In this document: positions 9,264-16,917 of the stretch, piece by piece
Position numbering within the stretch: the stretch's first letter is position 1
Layout of the letters: each line of letters begins with the position of its first letter
Origin: UBA11400 sp964550435
GTDB lineage: Bacteria > Bacteroidota > Rhodothermia > Balneolales > HLUCCA01
Reading direction: 5' to 3'
DNA length: 24,041 nucleotides
NCBI GenBank assembly: GCA_964550435.1
Contig: CAZJZI010000040.1
Location: 1 to 24,041 of the forward strand
Position numbers and translations under genes: made by a program
Notes under the pieces: generated by a model
Database searches by the model: none
Seen by the model: the letters and a program-made list of their open reading frames with translations, nothing else
Told to the model about the DNA's origin: nothing

Positions 9264-9399
9264 GTGGATTTCAATTTCTGAATAATAGAGGCCTAATATA
9301 GCCATTATTGTAAATAACCGATAACTCGAAATGCCAGGAATTAGGAATCGCAGCGCATTGTTAACTCTATTTTAAAGAATAGGCTATCCCCGTCAAAAA

Positions 9400-10290
9400 T
9401 CATTTCCGTCTGGTCTGGATAATCCCACCTATAACTATGGCTGAACCGATATATTGCACGGTCGTCATTTTTTCGTCAAGGATTAGGAAACCTAAAATCA
9501 GTCCCAATACCGGAACCAGATTCTGGTAGGTCGCGGTGCGAACAGCCCCTACCTGACGCAGTCCGTAGTTCCATATGATATAGGAGATACCTACTGACAA
9601 AATTCCACTGTATATCGCACCTCCATAACTGACCCAGGATATGCTCGCGTAATCGAGCTCAACGAGCCACGGAATTCCGGCAATAACCAGCGACATACCC
9701 CCTACGGTCATAGACATGGTGGTGAGCTGCAACGGCGGATAGTATTTCAAATACCCTTTAGATAAAACGGTGTAATATCCGAAAACAAAAGCCGATGCTA
9801 GTGTAAGCAAATCCCCGATGAAAGTGTCAGACCCGAAACTGATGCGTTCAGGTTTTCCTAACAGGATGAACAAAACACCGGTAAACGCAAGTGAGACGCC
9901 AATGGCTTTGGATCGGGTCATTTTCTCGTCGGAGAATAAATGCGCAGTTACCGCCACCCAAACTGGTATGGTACCCAACATGACCGCAGAGTTGGCCGAA
10001 AAAGTGCGTTCTAGTCCGAAGATGAAAAGCAATTGATACAACGTGTTGCCCAAAGCTCCCAATATGATGAGGTGTATCAAGTCGCCTTTGCGAATCGGAC
10101 GCCATTCTTTTCTGTAAAATACTACAGTCCACATAAGTAATGTGGCCAAAAAGAAACGCATTGCGTTGAAGCTCATTGGATCAATTTCGCCCAGACTGAT
10201 TTTTACTACCGAGAAATTCAGTGCCCAGATGCAGGCTACACCAAAAAGCAGGAATTCAATGAGCAGGGTCCGTTTCGGGTCGGTTTCCAT
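9400..10290 (-). CDS. EamA/DMT superfamily transporter (first copy)
   Basis: Inner-membrane permease of 296 residues with about ten hydrophobic helices arranged as two EamA repeats (about residues 13-145 and 157-293), the layout of drug/metabolite exporters of the RhaT/YdcZ-like type. The signature NFSVVKISLGEIDPMSFNAM in helix 1 and the matching NLVPVLGLILGFLILDE segment in repeat two are typical. Substrate is unknown; relatives export amino acids or other metabolites. It is transcribed alone, divergent from the DUF4293 gene, with TATTTTTG just ahead of its start. A second EamA gene lies at 10888, but the two are only distantly similar by eye. Confidence 0.9.
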   Translation of the reverse strand: METDPKRTLLIEFLLFGVACIWALNFSVVKISLGEIDPMSFNAMRFFLATLLMWTVVFYRKEWRPIRKGDLIHLIILGALGNTLYQLLFIFGLERTFSANSAVMLGTIPVWVAVTAHLFSDEKMTRSKAIGVSLAFTGVLFILLGKPERISFGSDTFIGDLLTLASAFVFGYYTVLSKGYLKYYPPLQLTTMSMTVGGMSLVIAGIPWLVELDYASISWVSYGGAIYSGILSVGISYIIWNYGLRQVGAVRTATYQNLVPVLGLILGFLILDEKMTTVQYIGSAIVIGGIIQTRRK

Positions 10291-10301
10291 TCAGGTTAAA
10301 T

Positions 10302-10309
10302 CAAAAATA
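10302..10309 (-). promoter_or_regulatory. Candidate -7 box for the first eamA gene
   Basis: On the minus strand TATTTTTG matches TAnnTTTG exactly, 11 bp before the ATG, which would leave a leader of only a few bases. I found no TTG at the expected -33 distance, so support is partial. Confidence 0.35.
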
Positions 10310-10430
10310 AGAGCGTTCGTAATGAGTTTGTTACCGGTGGATTTAAGTAAAAATCAGCCAGATAAAGTTAGCGTATTAGTCATCCAAATACACTCAAAAT
10401 TTCATGTCTCACGGGCTCTGCAATATTCCG

Positions 10431-10438
10431 TATATTTG
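10431..10438 (+). promoter_or_regulatory. Candidate -7 box for the DUF4293-eamA operon
   Basis: TATATTTG is a perfect TAnnTTTG -7 box, 40 bp before the GTG start of the DUF4293 gene. The -33 region has only TTTC near 10400. The placement fits a leader of about 35 nt. Confidence 0.45.
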
Positions 10439-10478
10439 TGCCTTAAATACAGTTTCTAACCATAAATCGACTCAGACC

Positions 10479-10883
10479 GTGATCCAACGTATTCAAACTG
10501 TCTATCTGATTCTTGCCATCTTATTAACACTGGCTACCCTGTTAACACCACTTTTTAATCAACTACTTGCTGATCCTGCAGCATGGATTCTCAGTGGATT
10601 TATCGCTGCTATCGGATTCTCCATCGTATTGAGTGGATGGGCTATTATGCGTTTTAGCGATCGTCCAGCCCAGGCAGCAACTGTCGGAAAAGCCATGATT
10701 TTTCAGCTAATCGCTTTTGGAGTGTCAATTGCTGTTGTATTTACACCGGGAGCATCCGAAAATGCGATATCTTTCGCATCCGGAGCGGCTCTACTAATTG
10801 TAGCACTGATATTTCAAGTTCTTGCCAGAACAGCCATCATGAAGGACGAAAAACTGGTCCAGTCGATGGATAGAATACGCTAA
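10479..10883 (+). CDS. DUF4293 family membrane protein
   Basis: Small inner-membrane protein of unknown function found across Bacteroidota. I place the start at GTG 10479 because the family begins with MIQRIQTVYL, which follows this codon exactly; an in-frame ATG at 10404 would add 25 residues and lie upstream of the likely -7 box. The resulting 134 residues have four hydrophobic helices and the typical charged tail (RTAIMKDEKLVQSMDRIR, where relatives have IxxDExLVxSxDRLR). The stop is 4 bp before an EamA transporter start, so the two form an operon. The family assignment is from sequence memory; no biochemical role is established. Confidence 0.85.
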   Translation: MIQRIQTVYLILAILLTLATLLTPLFNQLLADPAAWILSGFIAAIGFSIVLSGWAIMRFSDRPAQAATVGKAMIFQLIAFGVSIAVVFTPGASENAISFASGAALLIVALIFQVLARTAIMKDEKLVQSMDRIR

Positions 10884-10887
10884 TACA

Positions 10888-11817
10888 ATGAGTAATCAAT
10901 CGGTCACGGCTGCACCTTTCCACACCTATTTGATGCTTGCAGCCGGACTGGCTATGTTCGCGCTTGCCCCTATTATTGTTCGATTGTCCGGTCCTAATGC
11001 CGATCCGGTAGCCATCACTACCATTCGTACCGTTTCTGCTTTTCTCATGTTGCTTCCTTTTTGGGTTGCAAGACAGTTTCGTAAAGACATCCCTAAAGTT
11101 TATAGAACCAGAAAAGAATTGATGTGGACAGCACTTGCCGGTTTTTCGTTGTCGGCACATTTTACACTATGGATTGGCTCTCTTTTTTATACATCCATTG
11201 CATCGGCATCGGTTTTGGTCACGATACATCCCATTATGCTGATTCTGGTAGAATCCACCTTTCTGAAAAAGAAATTTCCAGTACTAAGCTGGATTGGCGT
11301 TTTCTGTGCTTTTGCGGGATCCGTAATGCTCGGTGTGTTTGATTCCGGTCCCAGCGAGAACTTCTCGAATCCACTGTTGGGCAACACCATGGCTTTGATT
11401 GCTGCCGTTTTCTTCGTGTTCTACATCCTGATCAGTCAAAAAATCCGCGTAACCTCCTCCTGGCTCGATTACGTGTTTGCGGTCTATGGATTCACTGCTT
11501 TGGGCACAATACTCTTAGCGTTGGTTCTTGGAACCTCATTCAATCAACCTATCGAAACCATTTTATCCGGACTGGCACTTGCTGTAGGCGCCTCCATCAT
11601 CGGACATGGATCCATGAACTATGCCGTCAAGTTTATTTCTGCTACGCTACTCTCCACTCTCATCCTGGCCGAACCGGTCTTTGCCACACTCCTTGGGGTA
11701 GCAGTCTTCGGAGAAATTCCGATACTTTCGTCGATTATCGCTATGGCCGTGATCATGGTTGGAATTTTTATGACCTGGTGGGGGAGAAGGGGTCCGAATT
11801 CGTCGAAATCGTCCTGA
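10888..11817 (+). CDS. EamA/DMT superfamily transporter (second copy)
   Basis: Inner-membrane permease of 309 residues with about ten helices in two EamA repeats. Helix 1 reads AGLAMFALAPIIVRLSG, and the second repeat carries SATLLSTLILAEPVFATLLG and a GEIP turn, all usual in DMT exporters. The tail (WWGRRGPNSSKSS) is short and cytoplasmic. It is the second gene of an operon with DUF4293. Substrate cannot be inferred. No terminator is obvious after it; only a 12-bp palindrome (TTAGAATTCTAA, 11825-11836) without a proper loop or U-tract. Confidence 0.9.
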   Translation: MSNQSVTAAPFHTYLMLAAGLAMFALAPIIVRLSGPNADPVAITTIRTVSAFLMLLPFWVARQFRKDIPKVYRTRKELMWTALAGFSLSAHFTLWIGSLFYTSIASASVLVTIHPIMLILVESTFLKKKFPVLSWIGVFCAFAGSVMLGVFDSGPSENFSNPLLGNTMALIAAVFFVFYILISQKIRVTSSWLDYVFAVYGFTALGTILLALVLGTSFNQPIETILSGLALAVGASIIGHGSMNYAVKFISATLLSTLILAEPVFATLLGVAVFGEIPILSSIIAMAVIMVGIFMTWWGRRGPNSSKSS

Positions 11818-12164
11818 GTAAAGATTAGAATTCTAAAATAATTTTTCCCGAAAACCCTGTATATCGTGCTTTTTTGGTGAAAATCAGAGAAAAAGCCCTT
11901 CCAGAGTATACCATTATCCTGACCTCCCGCACATACTTGACTTTCAGTAAAAATCGTTATCTTTAACAAATACTAGTTCTTATTCGATTCTTTCAATAAA
12001 TCATCACATTAAACGTTTATTCACGGATAATTATAAAAAACCGTTACCGACCATAAATCGGGAAAAGTAAAAGAGGGTAACTAAATACAGAAGAACGTGA
12101 CGTTTAGGTTCTTCATCCAACGGGGTAACGTACTCCCTCACCCCATTCACGCAATTTCTAATGC
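11818..12164 (+). other. Intergenic region with probable long mltF leader
   Basis: No gene is visible in these 347 bp. A promoter candidate sits at 11937-11965. The last 100 bp hold two possible hairpins: GAAGAAC/GTTCTTC (12090-12096 with 12108-12114) and GGGGT/ACCCC (12122-12126 with 12140-12144). A competing pairing CTAAA/TTTAG (12081-12085 with 12103-12107) cannot easily coexist with the first. GGGTAAC occurs twice. I recognise no known riboswitch class. Confidence 0.4.
11937..11965 (+). promoter_or_regulatory. Candidate promoter of mltF
   Basis: TTG (11937-11939), an 18-bp spacer and TATCTTTA (11958-11965) resemble the Bacteroidota TTTG-N19-TAnnTTTG promoter. This would give an untranslated leader of about 190 nt before mltF. 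Confidence 0.4.
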
Positions 12165-13673
12165 ATGGTTCCAAACAAGTACAGATTAACACTGATTATT
12201 GCACTCGTTACGTTGGTAGTAGGTGCATCCCTCTGGGTTAAAGTTACTGATTCGGTAAATGCCGACAGCCTGATTCTGCAGTACGAAGATCCGACAGATC
12301 TCGACTTTCAGGCAATTAAAGAGCGCGGATCAATTCGATTAATCACACGATATAGTTCGGTATCGTACTTTTTGCACCACGGACTCGAACGCGGATTTGA
12401 GTATGAGTTTCTTTCGGAGTTCGCCAAACAGCACGACCTACGTGTTGAAGTGGTTATCCCGGAAGAGAACGAAGATCCAATTGATGTACTGAACCGTGGC
12501 GATGGAGACGTGATAGCTCAAAACTATTCCATTACTCCTAAGCGGGCGCGATATATCGAGTTTAGTGAGCCGTACAACCTGGTGAACCAGGTCCTGGTAC
12601 TTCCATCTCACCTTGAAGGTGCTTATGCGTCGGTTGATTCTCTGAATGGATTAACAGTGACGGTGCGACGTGGAAGTTCATATTATTACACCCTCCGTGA
12701 GCTTCAGAAACAGGGGATCAATGTGAATATTGAGTTGGTTCCCGAAAATTGGGATACCGAAGGACTCATCACCGCAGTGGCTAACGGCGATATCGAAGCA
12801 ACAATTGCCGATGATAACCTATATGATGCGGCTGCTATCTATGTAAAAGGAATCACAGCCGGACCATCACTGTCCAGAAGTGACGTAGTGGCCTGGGGTA
12901 TCCGTAGAAACGCTACTCAGTTAAAAGCTCACATGGACAACTTTCTGACCGAGCATTTCAGAATTAGTGAGTTAGATGGAGAACCCAAACGATCCATGTT
13001 GTTGAATATGCTTCGTCATCGGTATTTCGAAAACGAGATTATGGTGCATCGTTTCCGGTCTCCGGTTGCAAAAACCGAGTATGCTGGACTGTTATCTCCT
13101 TACGACTCACTTGTTCGTCCGATAGCAGAAGATATGGGAGTGGACTGGAAATTGGTTGTGGCTGTCATGGCTCAGGAGTCTCGTTTTGATCCGTATGCTG
13201 AAAGTTGGGCCGGCGCTGTCGGACTCATGCAGGTGATACCTCGTTTCTCTGAATTCGCAGATTATGAGCTCTATGATGAAGAGCTTAATATTCGTGAGGG
13301 AATACGAATCCTTAAAGAACATCTAGATCATTACGCCTATCTAGACTCAACCAATAAGATTCAGATGGCATTGGCAACATACAACTCAGGTATGGGACAC
13401 ATCGCTGATGCTCGCCGGATTGCCATCGATCAAAATAAGGATCCAAACAACTGGGAACATGTTGAAGATGGGCTAATGAAACTCATGCATCCTGAATACT
13501 ACATGAATGCACGTCACGGCTTTGCCCGGGGAATAGAGACATCAAACTACGTTCGGGATGTCATGAACCGCTATCGGATGTACCAGACTATTGTGTCTTT
13601 GGCTCAAGATCAGGATGCACAAAAGCGAAATGGTTGGACTTTTGGGTACAGCGGACTCTCTTTGATGAATTAA
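12165..13673 (+). CDS. mltF: Membrane-bound lytic murein transglycosylase F
   Basis: Cleaves the MurNAc-GlcNAc bond of peptidoglycan in the periplasm, forming 1,6-anhydro ends. An N-terminal hydrophobic segment (~7-26) serves as signal or anchor. A periplasmic solute-binding-like domain follows (SBP_bac_3 type, ~55-270, starting GSIRLITRYSS), which in MltF relatives regulates activity. Then comes a goose-type SLT domain (~315-480) with the catalytic glutamate E338 in AQESRFDP, GLMQV at 353-357 and ATYNSG at 404-409. The 502 residues match full-length MltF. It is a single gene between its own leader and an intrinsic terminator, convergent with the rsb operon. Confidence 0.93.
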   Translation: MVPNKYRLTLIIALVTLVVGASLWVKVTDSVNADSLILQYEDPTDLDFQAIKERGSIRLITRYSSVSYFLHHGLERGFEYEFLSEFAKQHDLRVEVVIPEENEDPIDVLNRGDGDVIAQNYSITPKRARYIEFSEPYNLVNQVLVLPSHLEGAYASVDSLNGLTVTVRRGSSYYYTLRELQKQGINVNIELVPENWDTEGLITAVANGDIEATIADDNLYDAAAIYVKGITAGPSLSRSDVVAWGIRRNATQLKAHMDNFLTEHFRISELDGEPKRSMLLNMLRHRYFENEIMVHRFRSPVAKTEYAGLLSPYDSLVRPIAEDMGVDWKLVVAVMAQESRFDPYAESWAGAVGLMQVIPRFSEFADYELYDEELNIREGIRILKEHLDHYAYLDSTNKIQMALATYNSGMGHIADARRIAIDQNKDPNNWEHVEDGLMKLMHPEYYMNARHGFARGIETSNYVRDVMNRYRMYQTIVSLAQDQDAQKRNGWTFGYSGLSLMN

Positions 13674-13692
13674 TTCTTACGAAATGACCTTC

Positions 13693-13728
13693 AAAGCCGG
13701 GTGAACTACGATTTGTCCGGCTTTTTTT
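13693..13728 (+). terminator. Intrinsic terminator after mltF
   Basis: AAAGCCGG (13693-13700) pairs perfectly with CCGGCTTT (13717-13724) around a 16-nt loop, followed by further T residues to 13728. It starts 20 bp after the mltF stop. Its T-tract reaches the rsbU stop codon, so it lies exactly between the two convergent genes; for the minus strand the U-tract is weak. Confidence 0.8.
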
Positions 13729-15457
13729 ATCCTTGTTTCAGGACCAGCATGGTGATATCGTCGTTGTAATTGTTGTTTGTGAACTGCTTCACGTCATCAA
13801 CAATGGCGTCCATCACACCTTCAGCGTCGAGCGATCTGTTCAATTTCATACACTCAAAAAGACGCTCCTCGCCATATTCCTGTTCGGCTTCATCCATAGC
13901 CTCGGTCACACCGTCGGTGTACATCACAATGATATCATTTTTCTGAAGTCGGATGGTCGCACTTTTGTAGGGCATAATTGTTTGCATAGCTCCCAAAAGA
14001 ATACCACCTTCAGACAGTAAAATCGGGTTTTTTTCGCCTTCTCGAAGTAAATATGGCGGATTATGTCCGGCATTAACGTAGTGCAACTCATGGGTCTCAG
14101 AGTCATACCAACTCCAGAAAAAGCTGATAAACTTATCACTCGGAGTGTTTTTGTAGATAATATCGTTGATTTTACCCGTTGCGTCCGCCAAAGAGCCACT
14201 AATTGGCGTCAAAACATGTAACATGGCCTGTAAATTGGCCATCAGCAGCGAAGCGGGAATCCCTTTACCAGTCACATCGGCAATAGCCAGGTATATGTTC
14301 TTGCCATGCTCGATAGTATCATAGTAATCGCCTCCGACATGGCGGCTGGACACATTCATTGCAGCTATACCGAGTTTATGAAATGATTTTCTCGGACTCG
14401 GTAGTAGTTTTTCCTGGATCGTTCGAGCAATAGAAAGCTCTTCATCCATACGCTGTTTTTCCAGACGTTCTTCCAGTAGATATGTTTTCTGGATGGATAA
14501 CATGGCGAGATTACCCAAAGAACTCAGGAAATTGAAATCCGAGGGCTCGTAGGTTTCATTTGTGGCGCGTTGCCCGACACCCAAGATTGCGACATCATCC
14601 TGAAGATCCAGTCGTATCAATGCTTCAATATTATTGGCTGCAATAGAGTCGAATCGCTGTCGGTGAGAGTCTGCAGTTCTGGTAACTGTGTGCTTTAATT
14701 GAAGTAAAAGCTTGATTTCATCATCCGATGGCATTGCTTTCATTCCACTATGGACGATCAGCTGTGGAGTTTCCCCTTTTCGCTGGAGTAGCAGGAAGAA
14801 CGTACGGATAAACATCTGTCCGAGTAGAGCAAACTTGAAAATTTTCAGAATAGGCTCGAGGTCAACATTAGCGTTGAACTCCTTACTGAGGTCGAACAGA
14901 GTATGGATTTCCTGAATGCGACGATCCAGTTGTAGATTGGTATTCTTAAGTTGGCGCACCAAAAGCGAATTGGATACTGCGACCGCAGAAATGTTTACCA
15001 GATTCTCGATGAATTCCAGTTCGCGGGCGCTGAACTCCTCTTTGCTGGCTTTCGCACCCATACAAAGATATCCAATGTGCTCTGAACTAGTCTTCAGATT
15101 AAACAGAACACAAAGCTCGTTTTCGGCAAAAAGAGAAGGAAGAGACCCGTCATTGTCTCTGGATACGTAGATGACCGACTTCTTTTCAAGAGATTCACTA
15201 AGGTCGAAATACAGATGCTGACCCTCAAAAAGCCCGGTTTTCCCTTTGTTTTTTGAGACTTCGTAATATTCACCAGAGGAATTCCACAAGAGGATAGCTG
15301 ATTTAGTACAGAACAGTTTCCCCATCGAAATGAGAAGCAGATTATTCAGCACGAAGTCCAGGTCGTGCGACTCGATGAGCATTCGGGATGTGTCGAGCAG
15401 GGTTTTTAATTCAAACCGTGCGTGTCGACCGTCAAGCTGTTCGTTACCTGTAGACAA
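13727..15457 (-). CDS. rsbU: RsbU-like PP2C serine phosphatase with GAF domains
   Basis: Cytoplasmic protein phosphatase that removes phosphate from the RsbV-type antagonist. Of 576 residues, the N-terminal half looks like two GAF-type sensor domains (~15-160 and ~180-325), joined to the catalytic part by a helix containing RTIQEKLLPS (345-354), usual in this group. The PP2C/SpoIIE domain (~355-575) has its metal-binding aspartates in GGDYYD (375-380), ADVTGKG (393-399), YTDGVTEA (513-520) and DDIT (566-569), so it should be active. The start is TTG at 15457; the next in-frame ATG (15382, residue 26) would cut into the first GAF domain. Third gene of the rsb operon, 21 bp after rsbW. Confidence 0.9.
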   Translation of the reverse strand: MSTGNEQLDGRHARFELKTLLDTSRMLIESHDLDFVLNNLLLISMGKLFCTKSAILLWNSSGEYYEVSKNKGKTGLFEGQHLYFDLSESLEKKSVIYVSRDNDGSLPSLFAENELCVLFNLKTSSEHIGYLCMGAKASKEEFSARELEFIENLVNISAVAVSNSLLVRQLKNTNLQLDRRIQEIHTLFDLSKEFNANVDLEPILKIFKFALLGQMFIRTFFLLLQRKGETPQLIVHSGMKAMPSDDEIKLLLQLKHTVTRTADSHRQRFDSIAANNIEALIRLDLQDDVAILGVGQRATNETYEPSDFNFLSSLGNLAMLSIQKTYLLEERLEKQRMDEELSIARTIQEKLLPSPRKSFHKLGIAAMNVSSRHVGGDYYDTIEHGKNIYLAIADVTGKGIPASLLMANLQAMLHVLTPISGSLADATGKINDIIYKNTPSDKFISFFWSWYDSETHELHYVNAGHNPPYLLREGEKNPILLSEGGILLGAMQTIMPYKSATIRLQKNDIIVMYTDGVTEAMDEAEQEYGEERLFECMKLNRSLDAEGVMDAIVDDVKQFTNNNYNDDITMLVLKQG

Positions 15458-15478
15458 AATCGGGGTGGATTTACAGGA

Positions 15479-15898
15479 TTAAAGTTTTTTCGACATCACT
15501 ATCTCGTTCTGGATGCCTTGTTTGCGATATTCGACGCGGTCCATCAGTTTGTGTATCAGATAAACACCAACACCGCCACGTTTGCGAAGCATAATACGTT
15601 CTTTAACATTTGGTTCGCTATAATTATCAGGATTAAAACTACGGCCTTCATCGGAGATCGTAATCAGGAATTCTTTTCCATTAAATCCGACTTTGATATT
15701 GACCAGTTTGGTATTGTCGAAATTATAGGCATGTTTTATCACGTTTGTGTATGCCTCATCAACTGCCAATCGAATTGCATCCACATCCTCGTTAGGAAAC
15801 CCAGCTGTTGAAGCGTGTTTCGCAACGAAATTACGCACATCCGAAATCTGATCGGTTGATGCAGTAACCAGGATGCTATGTTCTTTGAAAGCTGACAC
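15479..15898 (-). CDS. rsbW: RsbW/SpoIIAB-like serine kinase (anti-sigma type)
   Basis: HATPase_c_2 GHKL kinase that phosphorylates the RsbV-type protein and, in classical systems, binds a sigma factor or another target. Visible ATP-site boxes: N-box AVDEAYTNVIKHAY (45-58, with E48 and N52), G1 box SDEGRSF (82-88) and G2 box RGGVGVYLI (107-115). The 139-residue length fits. It starts with GTG at 15898, with no clear Shine-Dalgarno. It sits between rsbV (21 bp upstream) and rsbU (21 bp downstream). No sigma factor gene is nearby, so its output target is unknown and may not be a sigma factor. Confidence 0.9.
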   Translation of the reverse strand: MSAFKEHSILVTASTDQISDVRNFVAKHASTAGFPNEDVDAIRLAVDEAYTNVIKHAYNFDNTKLVNIKVGFNGKEFLITISDEGRSFNPDNYSEPNVKERIMLRKRGGVGVYLIHKLMDRVEYRKQGIQNEIVMSKKL

Positions 15899-15919
15899 TA
15901 ATTCTGAAGGTGTATGGAT

Positions 15920-16267
15920 TTAGGAGCAGAATTTATCTATGGCATCCTTTTCATCGTCGAGAATATCATACAGAGTGGGGAAACCCAGGAGGTCAAATAC
16001 ATTATAGACTTTAGGGGACATGTTGGTGAGTTTGATATCACCACCTAAAGAGCGGACATCCTCGATATAAGCCATAAAGACTCCGAGTCCGGCACTTGAG
16101 ATATATTCGAGCTTGAGGCAATTCACGATAATACGCTGACGATTATCGCCAATAAGCTTTTTGAGGGAATCTTCGAGATGCGGTGCTGTATGAGCGTCTA
16201 ATTCGCCATCCAGATCCAGGATGTCGAAATCTTCGATATTTCGGGTTCGAATGTTAAAACTACTCAT
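15920..16267 (-). CDS. rsbV: RsbV-like STAS anti-sigma factor antagonist
   Basis: Small cytoplasmic STAS-domain switch protein of 115 residues. It binds the RsbW-type kinase when unphosphorylated and releases it when phosphorylated. The phosphorylation loop is YISSAGLGV, with Ser57-Ser58 aligned to Ser57-Ser58 of B. subtilis SpoIIAA, where Ser58 is the target. The whole STAS fold is present (IRTRNIEDFDILDLDGELDA at the start, LLGFPTLYDI near the end). First gene of the rsbV-rsbW-rsbU operon, behind a likely promoter about 40 bp upstream. Confidence 0.93.
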   Translation of the reverse strand: MSSFNIRTRNIEDFDILDLDGELDAHTAPHLEDSLKKLIGDNRQRIIVNCLKLEYISSAGLGVFMAYIEDVRSLGGDIKLTNMSPKVYNVFDLLGFPTLYDILDDEKDAIDKFCS

Positions 16268-16306
16268 GACTTTGTGATTGATTTACGGGCCTGTTCTGTT
16301 TGAGCA

Positions 16307-16334
16307 GAAATATACAACATTCAGCGTAAAGCAA
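16307..16334 (-). promoter_or_regulatory. Candidate promoter of the rsb operon
   Basis: On the minus strand TTG (16334-16332), a 17-bp spacer and TATATTTC (16314-16307) precede rsbV, giving a leader of about 33 nt. The -7 box is the same 8-mer seen upstream of marR and the tRNA gene. The spacer is shorter than the usual 19. Confidence 0.45.
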
Positions 16335-16620
16335 GGAAAGTTTTCCACTTGGTAATACATTGTATTTATTTCAGACAAACTGATACGTGGGCGCTTTTAC
16401 GAAACCGTGTTTCAGATGTTTCAAAAAAGTTTGATGGGTGGAGAAAAGACTATTCATTGACAACTATTTGGGCAAAAAATAAGGCGATACGTGTATCAGA
16501 CGCACCGCCTTTAACTATTCATCAAGAGAGACGCTACTTGAGCGCATGTGTAGTATATCAAAAAAAACAACTATTCCAAAGAAAAAAAATGAAAAAACGG
16601 GGGAGCGGCAAGCGGTGTTT

Positions 16621-16675
16621 AGTAGGGAGTAGGGAGTAGGGAGTAGGGAGTAGGGAGTAGGGAGTAGGGAGTAGG
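16621..16675. repeat. Heptamer tandem array (AGTAGGG), G-quadruplex-prone
   Basis: Seven perfect copies of AGTAGGG and a partial eighth. The plus strand therefore has seven GGG tracts separated by AGTA, which meets the usual G-quadruplex pattern. Because 7 is not a multiple of 3, all frames read the same heptapeptide on the opposite strand (LLPTPYS), which creates false open frames. The array is about 240 bp upstream of the SPOR lipoprotein. Confidence 0.95.
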
Positions 16676-16736
16676 TTCTTATAATTCCCAACCCACATAC
16701 TACTACCAACTACTACATTCACTAATAAAGTGAATT

Positions 16737-16829
16737 TTAAAGTCGATTTTGTATATTGCCTCAACAATGATGTGTAATTTAAAGTCGATTTTGTATATTG
16801 CCTCAACAATGATGTGTAATTTAAGGTCG
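16737..16829. repeat. Perfect 42-bp tandem duplication
   Basis: Two identical 42-bp units (16737-16778 and 16779-16820) are followed by nine bases of a third with one mismatch (16821-16829). Each unit starts TTAAAGTCG and contains TTGTATATTGCC. It lies about 60 bp after the heptamer array and 90 bp before the lipoprotein start. Perfect identity suggests a recent duplication. Confidence 0.95.
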
Positions 16830-16917
16830 TTAATACTTATATATTAAAGGTTAATATCAACTTACAGCTGGGATTATGGGGTGTTTGCTCTCTCAGTTGT
16901 GCAAACTTGAGGACATT

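Larger units (their letters stand above)
16268..16917. other. Long repeat-bearing intergenic region
   Basis: No convincing gene lies in these 650 bp between rsbV and the SPOR lipoprotein. An open frame at 16349-16639 has no ribosome-binding site, low-complexity ends and no recognisable domain. The region holds the rsbV promoter candidate, an inverted repeat (AAGGCG/CGCCTT, 16481-16486 with 16506-16511, enclosing ATA/TAT), an A-rich tract near 16558-16597, the heptamer array and the 42-bp duplication. It is AT-rich compared with its surroundings except for the G-rich array. Confidence 0.6.

Noticed and set aside
9400..11817. The two EamA transporters as a recent tandem duplication
   Set aside because: They are on opposite strands and share only family-level motifs by eye, so they look like distant paralogues.
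11825..11836. Palindrome TTAGAATTCTAA as terminator of the second eamA gene
   Set aside because: Perfect palindrome without room for a stable loop, AT-rich and only a delayed T-run; too weak to call.
12081..12144. c-di-AMP or other known riboswitch before the cell-wall hydrolase
   Set aside because: I could not match the leader to the conserved blocks of any class I know; kept only as a structured leader.
16349..16639. 96-codon open frame between rsbV and the lipoprotein gene
   Set aside because: No ribosome-binding site, no recognisable domain, runs into the A-rich tract and the heptamer array; looks like chance.
16621..16675. CRISPR array
   Set aside because: Direct head-to-tail 7-mers without spacers, and no cas genes in the window.
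16515..16809. Minus-strand open frames with LLPTPYS heptapeptide repeats
   Set aside because: They come from translating the 7-bp array and the 42-bp duplication, with no start signal or non-repeat core.
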